A stretch of 64,000 nt of DNA from Polydactylus sextarius (Eukaryota; Chordata; Actinopteri; Polynemidae), in NCBI GenBank assembly GCA_016801845.1, contig CM028909.1, positions 1,354,963 through 1,418,962 on the forward strand, given 5' to 3'. Each line of letters opens with the position of its first letter. Positions within the stretch are counted from its first letter, which is position 1. A program made the position numbers and the translations under genes. Shown one piece after another: positions 47,497-59,670 of this stretch. The notes under the pieces are model-generated. The model saw only the letters and a program-made list of their open reading frames with translations, was not told the origin of the DNA and did no database searches.

Positions 47497-48057
47497 ATCT
47501 GATCAGATGATGGACACTGTTCTTTACGGTTGACGATAGCACCCTTTGACCTGTCACTCTTGACAAACACACAGCTGGGTTCTGGTTCTTCCACTTTCCT
47601 CCTGAAAGACACAGATTATAATCTGCTTTGTGACCAGAACAAACCAGTTTCACTGCTGTTTTGTTCTGAACTATAAGATAAGTGTGTTTTCTTGAAGAAA
47701 CAACATGTTTCATTAAGTTCAGAGTGGATCAATGTGAAAACAACACAAGATAATAAAACCATCAGAGCTGCTTTATGTGTGTGTAGACTCTCAGCAGTGA
47801 CATGATACGATGAAAAAAAAAAACTTGTAAGTGAAGAAGATTAATGTTGTAAATAAACTCATTTAATAAACACGTGGATAAACAGCTGTATAAATAACTG
47901 TCAGTAACATAACGTTTGTGACACGTTAACTCTTTGTAGCACAGGAGTGTTGATTTACTAAAAATATTGGGGTGATCACATGTATACACATAACTGAATC
48001 CGGGTCCAGGTCCTGGCCCTTGTCCAGGTTCATCCATGTTGCTGAATGAACCTTCAC
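47497..48057 (-). pseudogene. NLR-type N-terminal exon pair
   Basis: Exon 2 47601-47497 open with normal borders. Exon 1 up to 48057 is shorter by six bases in the proline-glycine run (PGQGPGPGPG), an in-frame loss. Confidence 0.62.
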
Positions 48058-48636
48058 CTGTAGAGGAAACACAAATCATTAATATGCACATCAGCTGAAA
48101 TCTTCCTTTACATCATTTCTGCTGTACAAATATCAGCTGTGATTGTCTCTTCTTCTCCGTTTCCTATCAGTGTCAGTTAAATACAATCACACAGTATGCA
48201 GCAGAGAAAGCTGCCATCAGCTGCTGTGCTTCTATCAGTCCACTAGATGGCAGTGTCTCTGCAGTGTCTAACTTTACTTGATGAAACAAGCTGCAGTTGA
48301 TTCTTTCACTCACAACACCTGGGCCCGAATTTATTTCACCTCAAAGCTCCAGTGACATCCAGTCATTTCACTGCCACGGAAAATCATCTGAACACATTCT
48401 TGTCTGCAACACCTGCGCTCTCATGATGATAAACCATGAAAATGTATTATCAACTGGCTGAAAGAAATAGGTCTATACTGATATTACCTTTCAATCTTTT
48501 TCTTTATCTGCCTTTCATCTGCATCTAGCCAGCGTTACTGCTGTGGTGGAAGGTGTCCACGTTAGCCTCAATATACCTTGAGAGCCAGGAGGCTGCCATT
48601 GATCTCCACCAAAGTGCTGAGGTCGTTGCCAGCCAA

Positions 48637-49012
48637 CGAGTACTTGTTCAGAGGTCCAATGAAATTGCATGATAAATCAAGCGCACTTTCACAGCTATTG
48701 TAAATCAGTCATTTGTACTCACCCTCATCAACATGGAAAATACTAGAAGAAAAGCATATAATGCAGCTTTTAAGTTAAAGGCGATCACTCTAGAGGTTGA
48801 AGAAGGAAATCGACCCGCTATCAGTGACTCACTTCTTACAGCAATAAGAAGACACGATGAACGTCTTTGAGCTAATTTTTCATATTACAACGTTGGAGAC
48901 TGCGGGCTTTAAATCCGGTGCGGCTTGTACAAGTACAAACTTGATTTTCTTTCTAAAAATTGGAGCATGCGGTTTTTAATCAGGTGCGCTCTGTAGTCCG
49001 GAATTTACGGTA
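48637..49012 (+). mobile_element. pogo-like element, left end deleted
   Basis: One inverted end (TACCGTAAATTCCGG on the minus strand at 49012) remains. The plus strand carries MENTRRKAYNAAFKLKAI from 48732. The other end was lost in the deletion into kinesin E12. Confidence 0.72.
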
Positions 49013-49385
49013 CAAATATGGATGAATCAAGGGAAATATATGAATGCCTCAAACTTATCTTACCTCTGATTACCACTTCTGTGAAAATCCAGAGATCTTA
49101 CCTGCCAAGGCATAAATCCCTTTGGAACTGTTCTGCTGCTTTCCTGTAAAAATCACCTCCCATTGTCTAGTGAGAGGAAAAATAAGTTAACTTAAATAAA
49201 CACATTATTTTCTTCATGCAAAGCACTGACAACTCAGCTCCACACAACAGATGCTTACATGAGTTTTTCCATTTTCTGTCTGTCTGTAGGCAAAGCATGT
49301 TGCCATGCAACCTTCGAAAATGGACTGTACCAAAGGTTCGGTTCTGAATCTGGAGAAGAAGAAGAAGAAAAAAGAAACACTGGTG

Positions 49386-49668
49386 TGTTACAAACCCCGG
49401 CTCATAGGGAAGCAACACAAAAGGTAGACCAAAAAAAAGATAGTTTCAGTATGTTTATTATCTGATGTCTAGGGTCAGAAACATAAGGGTGGGATAAGCA
49501 GCAAAACCTGCTGCCTGGCACACAGCAGCGCGAGGAATGAGAAAGACTGAGGGCGGTAGGCCGGCCTTTGTAGACTGCTCACACCTGCAGGTAATCAGTA
49601 GCTCAGGTGAGTCTAGCCGGAAACAAAAAAAGAAAGAGATCACCACCACAACTGCAAGGCCTGTAACA
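49386..49668 (-). mobile_element. solo LTR, Ty3/Gypsy-type
   Basis: Standard ends; immediately left of it about 200 bp of the E7-E8 intron is missing, as in K13. Confidence 0.82.
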
Positions 49669-51014
49669 GGCCTGTCCCAGGAACAGACACCACGTCGATC
49701 TGCTTCTTATTAATCTCTGGATGACACAAGAATGACAGCGTTTGTGAAGAAAAACAGGATGGCTGACATTTTAGTGATGACGTTGCATATGGGAGATTCT
49801 TCGGTGTCTGCACAGAAGGCACAGGGCTCTGTGTTTCTCCCCAGAATGCTTTCACTCATAGTATAAATGGGAGAGGGCCAAGTGAAAAAAACATGGTTGA
49901 TATTATGTCTGTCTGAGCACAGTGTTATATTACTCCAAACATACCTTGCTTGTTAGGGGGCCGCTTGCGAACACACACACAAATCCTGTGGGATTCAACC
50001 TGTAAAAAAAAAATAAAAATAAAAAAAATAAACACAAAAAGAGCTCCAAGTTTGAGCTCGAATGTTAACACACGTTTGCATATAAAGTCAGGCATAGTTC
50101 AAAACTGCAAATTTACCAGGTCGCCCGTTGATACAGGGATTATTTCCAATGTTTCTCTGAAGCCTTGGATGATCTCGTAGAATTTCTGGTTTGGTCAAGA
50201 AGCCTCTCCAAACTTCAATGAAGACAAGAAAGAAAAGCAATATAAATGAAATGTGTGAAACGACTTGCGTCCAAAATTCACATTATTAGTAGAATTGATA
50301 AATGAAATAAAAATCCTCACCCTCCCCTTCTTAGTCTGCATTTCAGGTGGCTTTATAACACAAGGCAGCCTTTTGTTGCCTTTGGTTAATTCTTGAGGAG
50401 CCACAGATTTTCTCCCTGAAATGCAAAAGATCTTAATCACTTTTTAATTCTTAATGAACTCACATCTCATTGACAGCATTGTAATTTCTAACAAATTTAA
50501 TTGCAGTTGTGACATTAATGTATGGGATGTGATCCACTGGATGCACAATTGTTTTTTTTTTATTATTTATTTTTTTACATCTGTCACTGACCTTTGATTG
50601 CGGACGGAGGAGGCATCCTCTCAGGTTCATCATTTTCTTTTGTGGCCTCACGGGCAAGAGACAGCGACGGTGCTGGTTTGCTCTCATTCTTTCTGTGTTG
50701 CGGTAGGAATCACTAAATAATAAAATAAGGCAGAAGAATGCGCTCAGTTTTATACAGTGATAAATGTTACCACAGTTATAGTTACCACAGTTAAAGTTGC
50801 TATGTGACTGATAACAGCTAAATTTAGCATATAAATATGTGGCTTATATTTTCCAAAGGAAAGGTCTAAATTATAAATGTGTATCTTTTTGGTAGAAATA
50901 ACCAACCAGAATCCATAAGGGCTGATGATGAGGGGAGACCAGGACGGTCCATCTCTGGGCTTCCCTTTGAAGACTCAATAGTTGGAGCAGCGTGCTGAAA
51001 CATCAGTTGGGACC

Positions 51015-51809
51015 TGGAACAAACACGTCGGTCTGGCCTGAGACAGACTACTGGAAACTCAAAAGACGACAAAGCATCTAAGTAAAAACGGGTGCAATGT
51101 GAGCATCATCATAAAGCAAGTGCCATTAAGTTTTCTAACTTTGGGCACAAAACCTAAACCCCACACAACAGAAAGATTAACTGTGTGTAGTTGTAGGCTG
51201 TCAAATCACAAGAACCAAGATTCTTTACTCTTGTGACAGAGAAGTGAGCTAGGAGTGAGAGAAACAGCAACAGACAAGTGGAAGCTGAGTGTCAGTGAAA
51301 TGATGAAAGCTTCTAATGAGAGCACATTTGAGCATTAAAATGTTACTAAGGGCACTGTAATAGTGATACTGTAAGCCAATTTTATAAAAAAAAAAAAGCT
51401 GTAAAATCCTGTAAAAATGCTATATCCTTACTTATCCAGTGATAATATATGCCAGTGTGTGCTCCCTTTAAATTCTCTTTGTCCAATGTTTCTTTCTCTT
51501 CTCACCCAGAATTTAGAGCTCAGAAAAGAGTGAACAAGGACACATGGTTCTATGAGCCCAGAATTAGTCAATTTGTGCCATTTATTATTAAAATGAACAA
51601 ATTTAGACAAAAATCCTCTTCCAGGATGACGAGTTTGGCACATACAACCTGATCACTTTTAGATAATGATTTGTTTGCTTAAGAAGAGAGAAGTCCTCAG
51701 CCTCGATGAGAGCTGCGGCAGAGGCTTTTTGAAAAGAAACAAGCCATTAAGTGACAATACTGAATGTGGTAATAGGAAAGACAAATCAGTTCAATTCATT
51801 TACTATGAG
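51015..51809 (-). other. cassette spacer
   Basis: Reverse copy of 14731-15506, little altered; exon-like stretch at about 51735-51658. Confidence 0.35.
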
Positions 51810-51977
51810 GTTTTTTTCACGTTTTTTGATACTATACTTTGATACAATACTATACAATGACTTTTTGACCACTTTTTGACAACATACTATGACGTTTTTG
51901 ACAGCATACTGTACTATGATGTTTTTTTTTTTTTTCACATTTTTGACAACATACTATACAATGACTCCACCATGTGG
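51810..51977. repeat. AT-rich minisatellite
   Basis: About four units, with an unusual GATACTATACTTTGATAC variant and a T-run of 15. Confidence 0.8.
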
Positions 51978-52012
51978 TCAACGCTCAAATTACAATTCTA
52001 AGCTGCCTTCAC

Positions 52013-52102
52013 CTGTGACTTTAGAAATTTTTCTTGGCCTACCACATCTTTCTTTCACAAGGACTGTTCCTGTGGCCTTCCATTTCCTAACTATATTTGT
52101 GA
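52013..52102 (-). mobile_element. Tc1-type HTH fragment, exon-like
   Basis: Open; shares with the 29734 copy the silent change in the KIS codon and the VRK-region variant, linking the two arms. Confidence 0.65.
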
Positions 52103-52383
52103 CTGGAGAAGATGTAGAAAAAGTCAGAAATATAGAAAAAGAGAAAACAAACGATGCACATGGCGTGATTGGCTACTCACGGTTCATACTAAGTTGTACG
52201 TTCTAGTTGTACTGTTTATAAACCAGAGACAGGGTATGAAGATAAAACTGTTCTCAAAAAACAGAATCTCTCAAAATGGAAAAGTTAAACATTACAGAAA
52301 TAAGAGGAAAGCTGAGCATATAAATACAGTACATGAAATAGTCGCAATAAATAATCAAAGTCTTATTGTCAGTTACAACTTAC

Positions 52384-52950
52384 ATCTGATCAGATGATGG
52401 ACACTGTTCTTTACGGTTGACGATAGCACCCTTTGACCTGTCACTCTTGACAAACACACAGCTGGGTTCTGGTTCTTCCACTTTCCTCCTGAAAGACACA
52501 GATTATAATCTGCTTTGTGACCAGAACAAACCAGTTTCACTGCTGTTTTGTTCTGAACTATAAGATAAGTGTGTTTTCTTGAAGAAACAACATGTTTCAT
52601 TAAGTACAGAGTGGATCAATGTGAAAACAACACAAGATAATACAACCATCAGAGCTGCTTTATGTGTGTGTAGACTCTCAGCAGTGACATGATACGATGA
52701 AAAAAAAAAACTTGTAAGTGAAGAAGATTAATGTTGTAAATAAACTCATTTAATAAACACGTGGATAAACAGCTGTATAAATAACTGTCAGTAACATAAC
52801 GTTTGTGACACGTTAACTCTTTGTAGCACAGGAGTGTTGATTTACTAAAAATATTGGGGTGATCACATGTATACACATAACTGAATCCGGGTCCAGGTCC
52901 TGGTCTTGGCCCTTGTCCAGGTTCATCCATGTTGCTGAATGAACCTTCAC
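52384..52950 (-). pseudogene. NLR-type N-terminal exon pair
   Basis: Exon 2 52488-52384 and exon 1 up to 52950 (GEGSFSNMDEPGQGPRPG), both open. GEG replaces GGG of the plus-strand copies. Confidence 0.62.
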
Positions 52951-54312
52951 CTGTAGAGGAAACACAAATCATTAATATGCACATCAGCTGAAATCTTCCT
53001 TTACATCATTTCTGCTGTACAAATATCAGCTGTGATTGTCTCTTCTTCTCCGTTTCCTATCAGTGTCAGTTAAATACAATCACACAGTATGCAGCAGAGA
53101 AAGCTGCCATCAGCTGCTGTGCTTCTATCAGTCCACTAGATGGCAGTGTCTCTGCAGTGTCTAACTTTACTTGATGAAACAAGCTGCAGTTGATTCTTTC
53201 ACTCACAACACCTGGGCCCGAATTTATTTCACCTCAAAGCTCCAGTGACATCCAGTCATTTCACTGCCACGGAAAATCATCTGAACACATTCTGTCTGCA
53301 ACACCTGCGCTCTCATGATGATAAACCATGAAAATGTATTATCAACTGGCTGAAAGAAATAGGTCTATACTGATATTACCTTTCAGTCTTTTTCTTTATC
53401 TGCCTTTCATCTGCATCTAGCCAGCGTTACTGCTGTGGTGGAAGGTGTCCACGTTAGCCTCAATATACCTTGAGAGCCAGGAGGCTGCCATTGATCTCCA
53501 CAGTCTCCACCAAAGTGCTGAGGTCGTTGCCAGCCAAATCAACCAATGAAAATTGGCCGTGTAGCGAGGCAGCGATTATTGCATCACAGAACAATTTGGA
53601 GGATTGCGTAAGAGCGGGACAAGTTGGTGTTTGCTGAGGTTTGGCCTGATGTTCTGGAAAAACACAAGAGAAGGAAAGACACATTTATGTTACACATATG
53701 TGTTTGAAATGAAACACATATTTTGTAGTTTAAAGTTTTCATTTTTAACTGCCATGTTAAAAGACTTCAACTAACTTTTAGTGCTCCTTTACTCAACAGT
53801 TCGACAAAGTCTCTGCTGTGAAATTGCAACACACAAACACGTTCCTGTCACAATGGTACCTGAGTGCACTGCCCATGTGTATTGTGTTGATGACTTCCTC
53901 TGGACCGTGAACACGTGGACCTCCTCAAGGCCGACTACCTGCACCTGCAGCGGTCATTCTCCAGAGCACGGAGCTTGGCTTTTTTTGTTCAGCAGGTCAT
54001 ACACCTGTCCAAAAAGTAGTTTTCATGTCAAGAATAATGTAAAAAACGCAAATTTGTCAGATAAATATTCTAAACAAACATGTCCATAGAGTTAACAGAG
54101 GAAGGTTTTTATTACCCTCCCATTGTAAATCTCAAAGAAGCTGACGTAAGCAGAGAGATCCAGGCTACTATACCTCCTGTGGTCGAGTTAGGCCAAAACA
54201 TCCTGGGCTGAAAGAGAGATTCAAACCAATACCAACGGTGTGAAATTTTCATTTCCCTCGTGAGGGAGGAAGAATTACACAAACACCATCAATTAATGTA
54301 TCCCTGTATCCC

Positions 54313-54475
54313 TGGATACATTAGCACTGACAACTCAATTCCACACAACAGACACTTACATGAGTTTTTCCATTTCCATTTGTGTCCTGTCTGTAGGCAA
54401 AGCATGTTGGTGAAAGCAACCTTGAAAATGAACTGTCAACCGAACTGGCTGTGAATCTGAATAAGAAGAAGAAAA
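54313..54475 (-). pseudogene. extra decayed copy of kinesin E8
   Basis: Lies between E10 and the pogo-like element, where no E8 belongs. Similar to 55238-55340 but with insertions (CATTTGTGTCC, GTTGGTGAAAGC). Probably a leftover of unequal recombination. Confidence 0.6.
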
Positions 54476-54489
54476 ATAAAAGCAAAAAA

Positions 54490-54992
54490 AGCCACTACTT
54501 TTTTTTTTTTTTCCCCACACTTTGAACACTGCGGCTTATACTACGGTGCGGCTTATTTTTTTTTTTTTTTTCCTTGGCGCCAAAAACATTTTGCCAAGTA
54601 ACAGCTGACCAATAAAATTAACGAGTACTTGTTCAGAGGTCCAATGAAATTGCATGATAAATCAAGCGCACTTTCACAGCTATTGTAAATCAGTCATTTG
54701 TACTCACCCTCAACATGGAAAATACTAGAAGAAAAGCATATGATGCGGCTTTTAAGTTAAAGGCGATCACTCTAGAGGTTGAAGAAGGAAATCGACCCGC
54801 TATCAGTGACTCACTTCTTACAGCAATAAGAAGACACGATGAACGTCTTTGAGCTAATTTTTCATATTACAACGTTGGAGACCTGCGGCTTTAAATCCGG
54901 TGCGGCTTGTACAAGTACAAACTTGATTTTCTTTCTAAAATTAGAGCATGCGGTTTTTAATCAGGTGCGCTCTGTAGTCCGGAATTTACGGT
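54490..54992 (+). mobile_element. pogo-like element with transposase N-terminus
   Basis: Best copy. The plus strand has a 45-codon open frame, 54714-54851, starting MENTRRKAYDAAFKLKAI and continuing EVEEGNRPAI, then RRHDERL. The YDAAFKLK...EEGNR pattern is the N-terminal helix-turn-helix of pogo/jerky-type transposases. The catalytic domain is absent. Ends TACCGTAAATTCCGG at 54992; the other end merges with GCCACTAC at 54490. Confidence 0.72.
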
Positions 54993-55929
54993 ACAAATAT
55001 GGATGAATCAAGGGAAATATATGAATGCCTCAAACTTATCTTACCTCTGATTACCACTTCTGTGAAAATCCAGAGATCTTACCTGCCAAGGCATAAATCC
55101 TTTTGGAACTGTTCTGCTGCTTTCCAGAAAAACCACCTCCCATTGTCTAGTGAGAGGAAACATAAGTTAACTTAAATATACACATTATTTTCTTCATGCA
55201 AAGCACTGACAACTCAATTCTACACAACAGACACTTACATGAGTTTTTCCATTTCCTGTCCTGTCCGTAGGCAAAGCATGTTGCCGTGCAACCTTCGAAA
55301 ATGAACTGTACCGAACCGGCTGTGAATCTGGAGAAGAAGAAGAAGAAAAAAAGGGTCAAAATTGCAGAAAAATTGCACCTAAATAATGTTCTGGCTGCAC
55401 AGTTTCCATTTGAAAAGAAAAAGCTCAAAAACTAGAGCACAATCTGATCCTTATCATCCAGGAGGAAATTCTTAGTCGGAAAACACTGCTGCAAATGCAA
55501 CCTTAAAAAAAAAAATAAAAACAAACTTAGGTGTTTACTTGTGGACCAGGTCACTGGTGTGTTACAAACCCCGGCTCATAGGGAAGCAACACAAAAGGGT
55601 AGACCAAAAAAAAAAAAAAAGATAGTTTCAATATGTTTATTATCTGATGTCTAGGGTCAGGAACAAAAGGATGGGATAAGCAGCAAAACCTGCTGCCTGG
55701 CACACAACAGCAGGAGGAATGAGAGAGACTGAGGGCGGTAGGCCGGCCTTTGTAGACTGCTCACACCTACTGCTAACACCTACTGCAGGTAATCAGTAGC
55801 TCAGGTGAGTCTACCTGGAAACAAAAGAAGAAAGAGATCACCGCCTCAACTGAAAGGCCTGTAACACCACCACTATAAAAAAATGGGTGCTCTAAGGCAA
55901 CCATACCCCAACGACAAACAATAACAGGG

Positions 55930-56046
55930 AATTGTTATGACCTGGAAAGGGCATCTGCCAGGACATTGTCCCGCCACGAATGTGACAAACCTCAAGGCCA
56001 TACCCTAGAAGAAATAAGCTCCATCTCAGCTGCTGGTTGGAACCTT
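55930..56046 (-). pseudogene. Gypsy RNase H C-terminal remnant
   Basis: Minus-strand frame gives NQQLRWSLFLLGYGLEVCHI; after a single-base shift, DNVLADALSRS. The RW-L...Y-LEV-HI and N-LADALSR motifs mark the end of the RNase H domain in Ty3/Gypsy polyproteins. Confidence 0.75.
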
Positions 56047-56055
56047 GCATACTGT

Positions 56056-56154
56056 TTATGAACACAAGAGGGCAAGCTGAAGAAGTTGTTCCTTAGTTAA
56101 ATCTTCAAGCAGCTCTTCACTAGGCTGTTGAAGAAAAGCATCAAGAGTTGCCAT
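56056..56154 (-). pseudogene. truncated gag-like start, 32 codons
   Basis: ATG at 56154 opens MATLDAFLQQPSEELL, then KEQLLQLAL and a stop, directly at the junction with the RNase H remnant. An N-terminal PSEELL-KEQLL helix is a feature of gag proteins in fish Gypsy elements. The rest of gag is deleted. Confidence 0.6.
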
Positions 56155-56986
56155 TGCTCCTTAATTTGCGCAACAACTTCCACAAGGTAAATTGAATAAG
56201 CAAATAACTAATGGGGCACAAATCCACAAGCATCCACTGCTGTTCAATTGACAACCCAATGGTCCCAAACACAAAGTGGCCAGACACAAAATGGCTGCAA
56301 CACTATGCACCAAACAAATCAAAGCTATTACCCCTCAGGCTATTAAAGCCACACACAATAACTACCATGCCCCATGCAAGGCCACAGCCTGCTAGTGGTC
56401 AATCACCATGCCAAAAAAAGCACCAAAGCTCAGGGCAATTCTCACTTACACAAGTTCACGCTAGAACACACTAGCCACTATACTTTGAGGATTAGGATTA
56501 TGGACCCAACACAGTGCCTGATTAAAGCACAAAACTCACCTAACCCTACACAAAATGCTCCTCCTCCCTCCCACGAAACACTTTAATTCAAATAACAGAG
56601 CAAACCCCTGAAACCTGCCTAACCAAACCTGACCTACCTATCTTCTGGGGTTACCAGGCTTGAGGTGACTTTAAAACGCTGAACTCAAGGTTCCACAGTA
56701 AACCAAAGATACAGCCTACCACAGAACCTTGAAGCATGCCCCCACCTGGGATACCCTCAAAAACAAAAAAAAGGAAAAATAAAAAAAAGTGAACCGTTGG
56801 AAGTACAACGTCCAGCTGGAACACCCACCTCATCTAAGCAGGGAGCTCATATACTGAATTAATAAAAAAAAAACATATCAATCAACCATACTCACCAAAT
56901 GAAAAACAACCCAAACAAAGGAGGAACCACCAAAGTTGTAGCACTCCACCAGAAACAAAAGCACTACTCATGAATCAGCAAAAAAC

Positions 56987-57019
<33 letters not shown>

Positions 57020-57027
57020 AGCAAAAA

Positions 57028-57040
57028 GGACGAGCCCCCA
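57028..57040 (-). promoter_or_regulatory. primer binding site, tRNA-Pro type
   Basis: Minus strand TGGGGGCTCGTCC, four bases inside the 5' LTR. It equals the first 13 bases of the 18-base site complementary to the 3' end of tRNA-Pro used by many retroelements; the following TTTTT departs from it. Confidence 0.75.
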
Positions 57041-57088
57041 ATTATGTTACAAATCCCGGCTAAAGTGGAAGCAACACAAAAGGGTAGA

Positions 57089-57124
<36 letters not shown>

Positions 57125-58718
57125 TAGTTTCAATATGTTTATTATCTGATGTCTAGGGTCAGGAACAAAAGGGTGGGATAAGCAGCAAAACCTGCTGCCT
57201 GGCACACAGCAGCAGAAGGAATGAGAGAGACTGAGGGCAGTAGGCGGCCTTTGTAGACTGCTCACACCTGCAGGTAATCAGGAGCTCAGGTGAGTCTACC
57301 TTGAAAAAAAAAAAAGAAAGATCACCACCACAACTGCAAGGCCTGTAAAGGCCTGTAACAGGCCTGTCCCAGGAACAGACACCACATCGATCTGCTTCTT
57401 ATTAATCTCTGGATGACACAAGAATGACAGCGTTTGTGAAGAAAAACAGGATGGCTGACATTTTAGTGATGACGTTGCATATGGGAGATTCTTCGGTGTC
57501 TGCACAGAAGGCACAGGGCTCTGTGTTTCTCCCCAGAATGCTTTCACTCATAGTATAAATGGGAGAGGGCCAAGTGAAAAAAAAACATGGTTGGTATTAT
57601 GTCTGTCTGAGCACAGTGTTATATTACTCCAAATATACCTTGCTTGTTAAGGGGCCGCTTGCGAACACACACACAAATCCTGTGGGATTCAACCTGTAAA
57701 AAAAAAAAATAAAAATAAAAAAATAAACACAAAAAGAGCTCCAAGTTTATGCTCGAATGTTAACACACATTTGCATATAAAGTCAGGCATAGTTCAAAAC
57801 TCCAAATTTACCAGGTCGCCCGTTGATACAGGGATTATTTCCAATGTTTCTCTGAAGCCTTGGATGATCTCGTAGAATTTCTGGTTTGGTCGAGAAGCCT
57901 CTCCAAACTTCAATGAAGACAAGAAAGAAAAGCAATATAAATGAAATGTGTGAAACGACTTGTGTCCAAAATTCACATTATTAGTAGAATTGATAAATGA
58001 AATAAAAATCCTCACCCTCCCCTTCTTAGTCTGCATTTCAGGTGGCTTTATAACACAAGGCAGCCTTTTGTTGCCTTTGGTTAATTCTTGAGGAGCCACA
58101 GATTTTCTCCCTGAAATGCAAAAGATCTTAATCACTTTTTAATTCTTAATGAACTCACATCTCATTGACAGCATTGTAATTTCTAACAAATTTAATTGCA
58201 GTTGTGACATTAATGTATGGGATGTGATCCACTGGATGCACAATTGTTTTTTTTTTTATTATTTATTTATTTACATCTGTCACTGACCTTTGATTATGGA
58301 CGGAGGAGGCATCCTCTAGGGTTCATCATTTTCTTTTTTGTGGCCTCACGGGCAAGAGACAGCGACGGTGCTGGTTTGCTCTCATTCTTTCTGTGTTGCG
58401 GTAGGAATCACTAAATAATAAAATAAGGCAGAAGAATGCGCTCAGTTTTATACAGTGATAAATGTTACCACAGTTATAGTTACCACAGTTAAAGTTGCTA
58501 TGTGACTGATAACAGCAATACCTAAATTTAGCATATAAATATGTGGCTTATATTTTCCAAAGGAAAGGTCTAAATTATAAATGTATTCTTTTTGGTAGAA
58601 ATGACCAACCAGAATCCATAAGGGTTGATGATGAGGGGAGACCAGGACGGTCCATCTCTGGGCTTCCCTTTGAAGACTCAATAGTTGGAACGGGTGCTGA
58701 AACATCAGTTGGGACCTG

Positions 58719-59508
58719 GAACAAACACGTCGGTCTGGCCTGAGACAGACTACTGGAAACTCAAAAGACGACAAAGCATCTAAGTAAAAACGGGTGCAAT
58801 GTGAGCATCATCATAAAGCAAGTGCCATTAAGTTTTCTAACTTTGGGCACAAAACCTAAACCCCCACACAACAGAAAGATTAACTGTGTGTAGTTGTAGG
58901 CTGTCAAATCACAAGAACCAAGATTCTTTACTCTTGTGACAGAGAAGTGAGCTAGGAGTGAGAGAAACAGCAACAGACAAGTGGAAGCTGAGTGTCAGTG
59001 AAATGATGAAAGCTTCTAATGAGAGCACATTTGAGCATTAAAATGTTACTAAGGGCACTGTAATAGAGATACTGTAAGCCAATTTTATAAAATAAAAAAG
59101 CTGTAAAATCCTGTAAAAATGCTACTACCTTACTTATCCAGTGATAATATATGCCAGTGTGTGCTCCCTTTAAATTCTCTTTGTCCAATGTTTCTTTCTC
59201 TTCTCACCCAGAATTTAGAGCTCAGAAAAGAGTGAACAAGGACACATGGTTCTATGAGCCCAGAATTAGTCATTTTGTGCCATTTATTATTAAAATGAAC
59301 AAATTTAGACAAAAATCCTCTTCCAGGATGACGAGTTTGGCGCATACAACCTGATCACTTTTAGATAATGATTTGTTTGCTTAAGAAGAGAGAAGTCCTC
59401 AGCCTCGATGAGAGCTGCGGCAGAGGCTTTTTGAAAAGAAACAAGCCATTAAGTGACAATACTGAATGTGGTAATTGGAGAGACAAATCAGTTCAATTCA
59501 TTTACTAT
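58719..59508 (-). other. cassette spacer
   Basis: Reverse copy of 14731-15506. Minor changes include GCTACTACC for GCTATATCC near 59124. Confidence 0.35.
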
Positions 59509-59634
59509 GAGGTTTTTTCACGTTTTTGACGACATACTATACTTTGAGGTTTTTTTCACATTATTGATGACATACTATACTATGACGCTTTTGATGACAT
59601 ACTATACAATGACGCCACCATGTGGTGGTGCATG
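59509..59634. repeat. AT-rich minisatellite, shortest array
   Basis: About three units. The sequence after it carries an extra GTGGTGCATG that the other cassettes lack. Confidence 0.8.
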
Positions 59635-59670
59635 GTCAACGCTCAAATTACAATTCTAAGCTGCCTTCAC

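Larger units (their letters stand above)
48488..51014 (-). pseudogene. kinesin-13 pseudogene copy K11 (E1-E9, 3' E12, E13)
   Basis: E1 about 51014-50920, E2 50715-50593, E3 50549-50466, E4 50415-50324, E5 50212-50118, E6 50000-49945, E7 about 49720-49669, LTR, E8 49349-49258, E9 49167-49102. A deletion then removes E10, E11 and the 5' part of E12: at 48636 the pogo-like element is joined directly to the codons of DLAG in E12. E8 is open and of the RQTENGKTH type seen in K1. K13 has exactly the same deletion junction. Confidence 0.87.
55560..57360 (-). mobile_element. Ty3/Gypsy retrotransposon, internally deleted, both LTRs
   Basis: On the minus strand: 5' LTR 57360-57045, primer site, about 1.18 kb interior, 3' LTR 55866-55560. 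LTRs are about 307-316 bp, start TGTTACAGGCC and end TGTAACA. The interior holds a gag-like start and the end of an RNase H domain, with the whole of the protease, most reverse transcriptase and the integrase missing, so it could not move by itself. The A-run at 56992-57018 and another inside the 5' LTR are long. Flanking bases do not form a clear target duplication (TGGTG against GGCCT). Confidence 0.85.
53380..58718 (-). pseudogene. kinesin-13 pseudogene copy K12 with retrotransposon in E7 (E1-E13)
   Basis: E1 about 58718-58617, E2 58407-58285, E3 58243-58145, E4 58112-58020, E5 57909-57812, E6 57694-57646, E7 57410-57361, Gypsy element 57360-55560, E8 55327-55238, E9 55146-55083, E10 54207-54116, E11 54004-53860, E12 53653-53469, E13 to 53380. 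E8 and E9 match the plus-strand type (GGGFSGKQQ) rather than K1/K2. E12 has a good acceptor and the shared TGA. About 100 bp between 54313 and 54475 repeat a mutated second copy of E8 (GCAAAGCATGTTGGTG...), an extra fragment not seen elsewhere. It is the only copy that keeps more than a solo LTR. Confidence 0.88.

Noticed and set aside
55555..57365. A 4-5 bp target-site duplication around the Gypsy element
   Set aside because: Flanks read TGGTG and GGCCT; not a duplication. The apparent CCTGT repeats next to the LTR are small local duplications.
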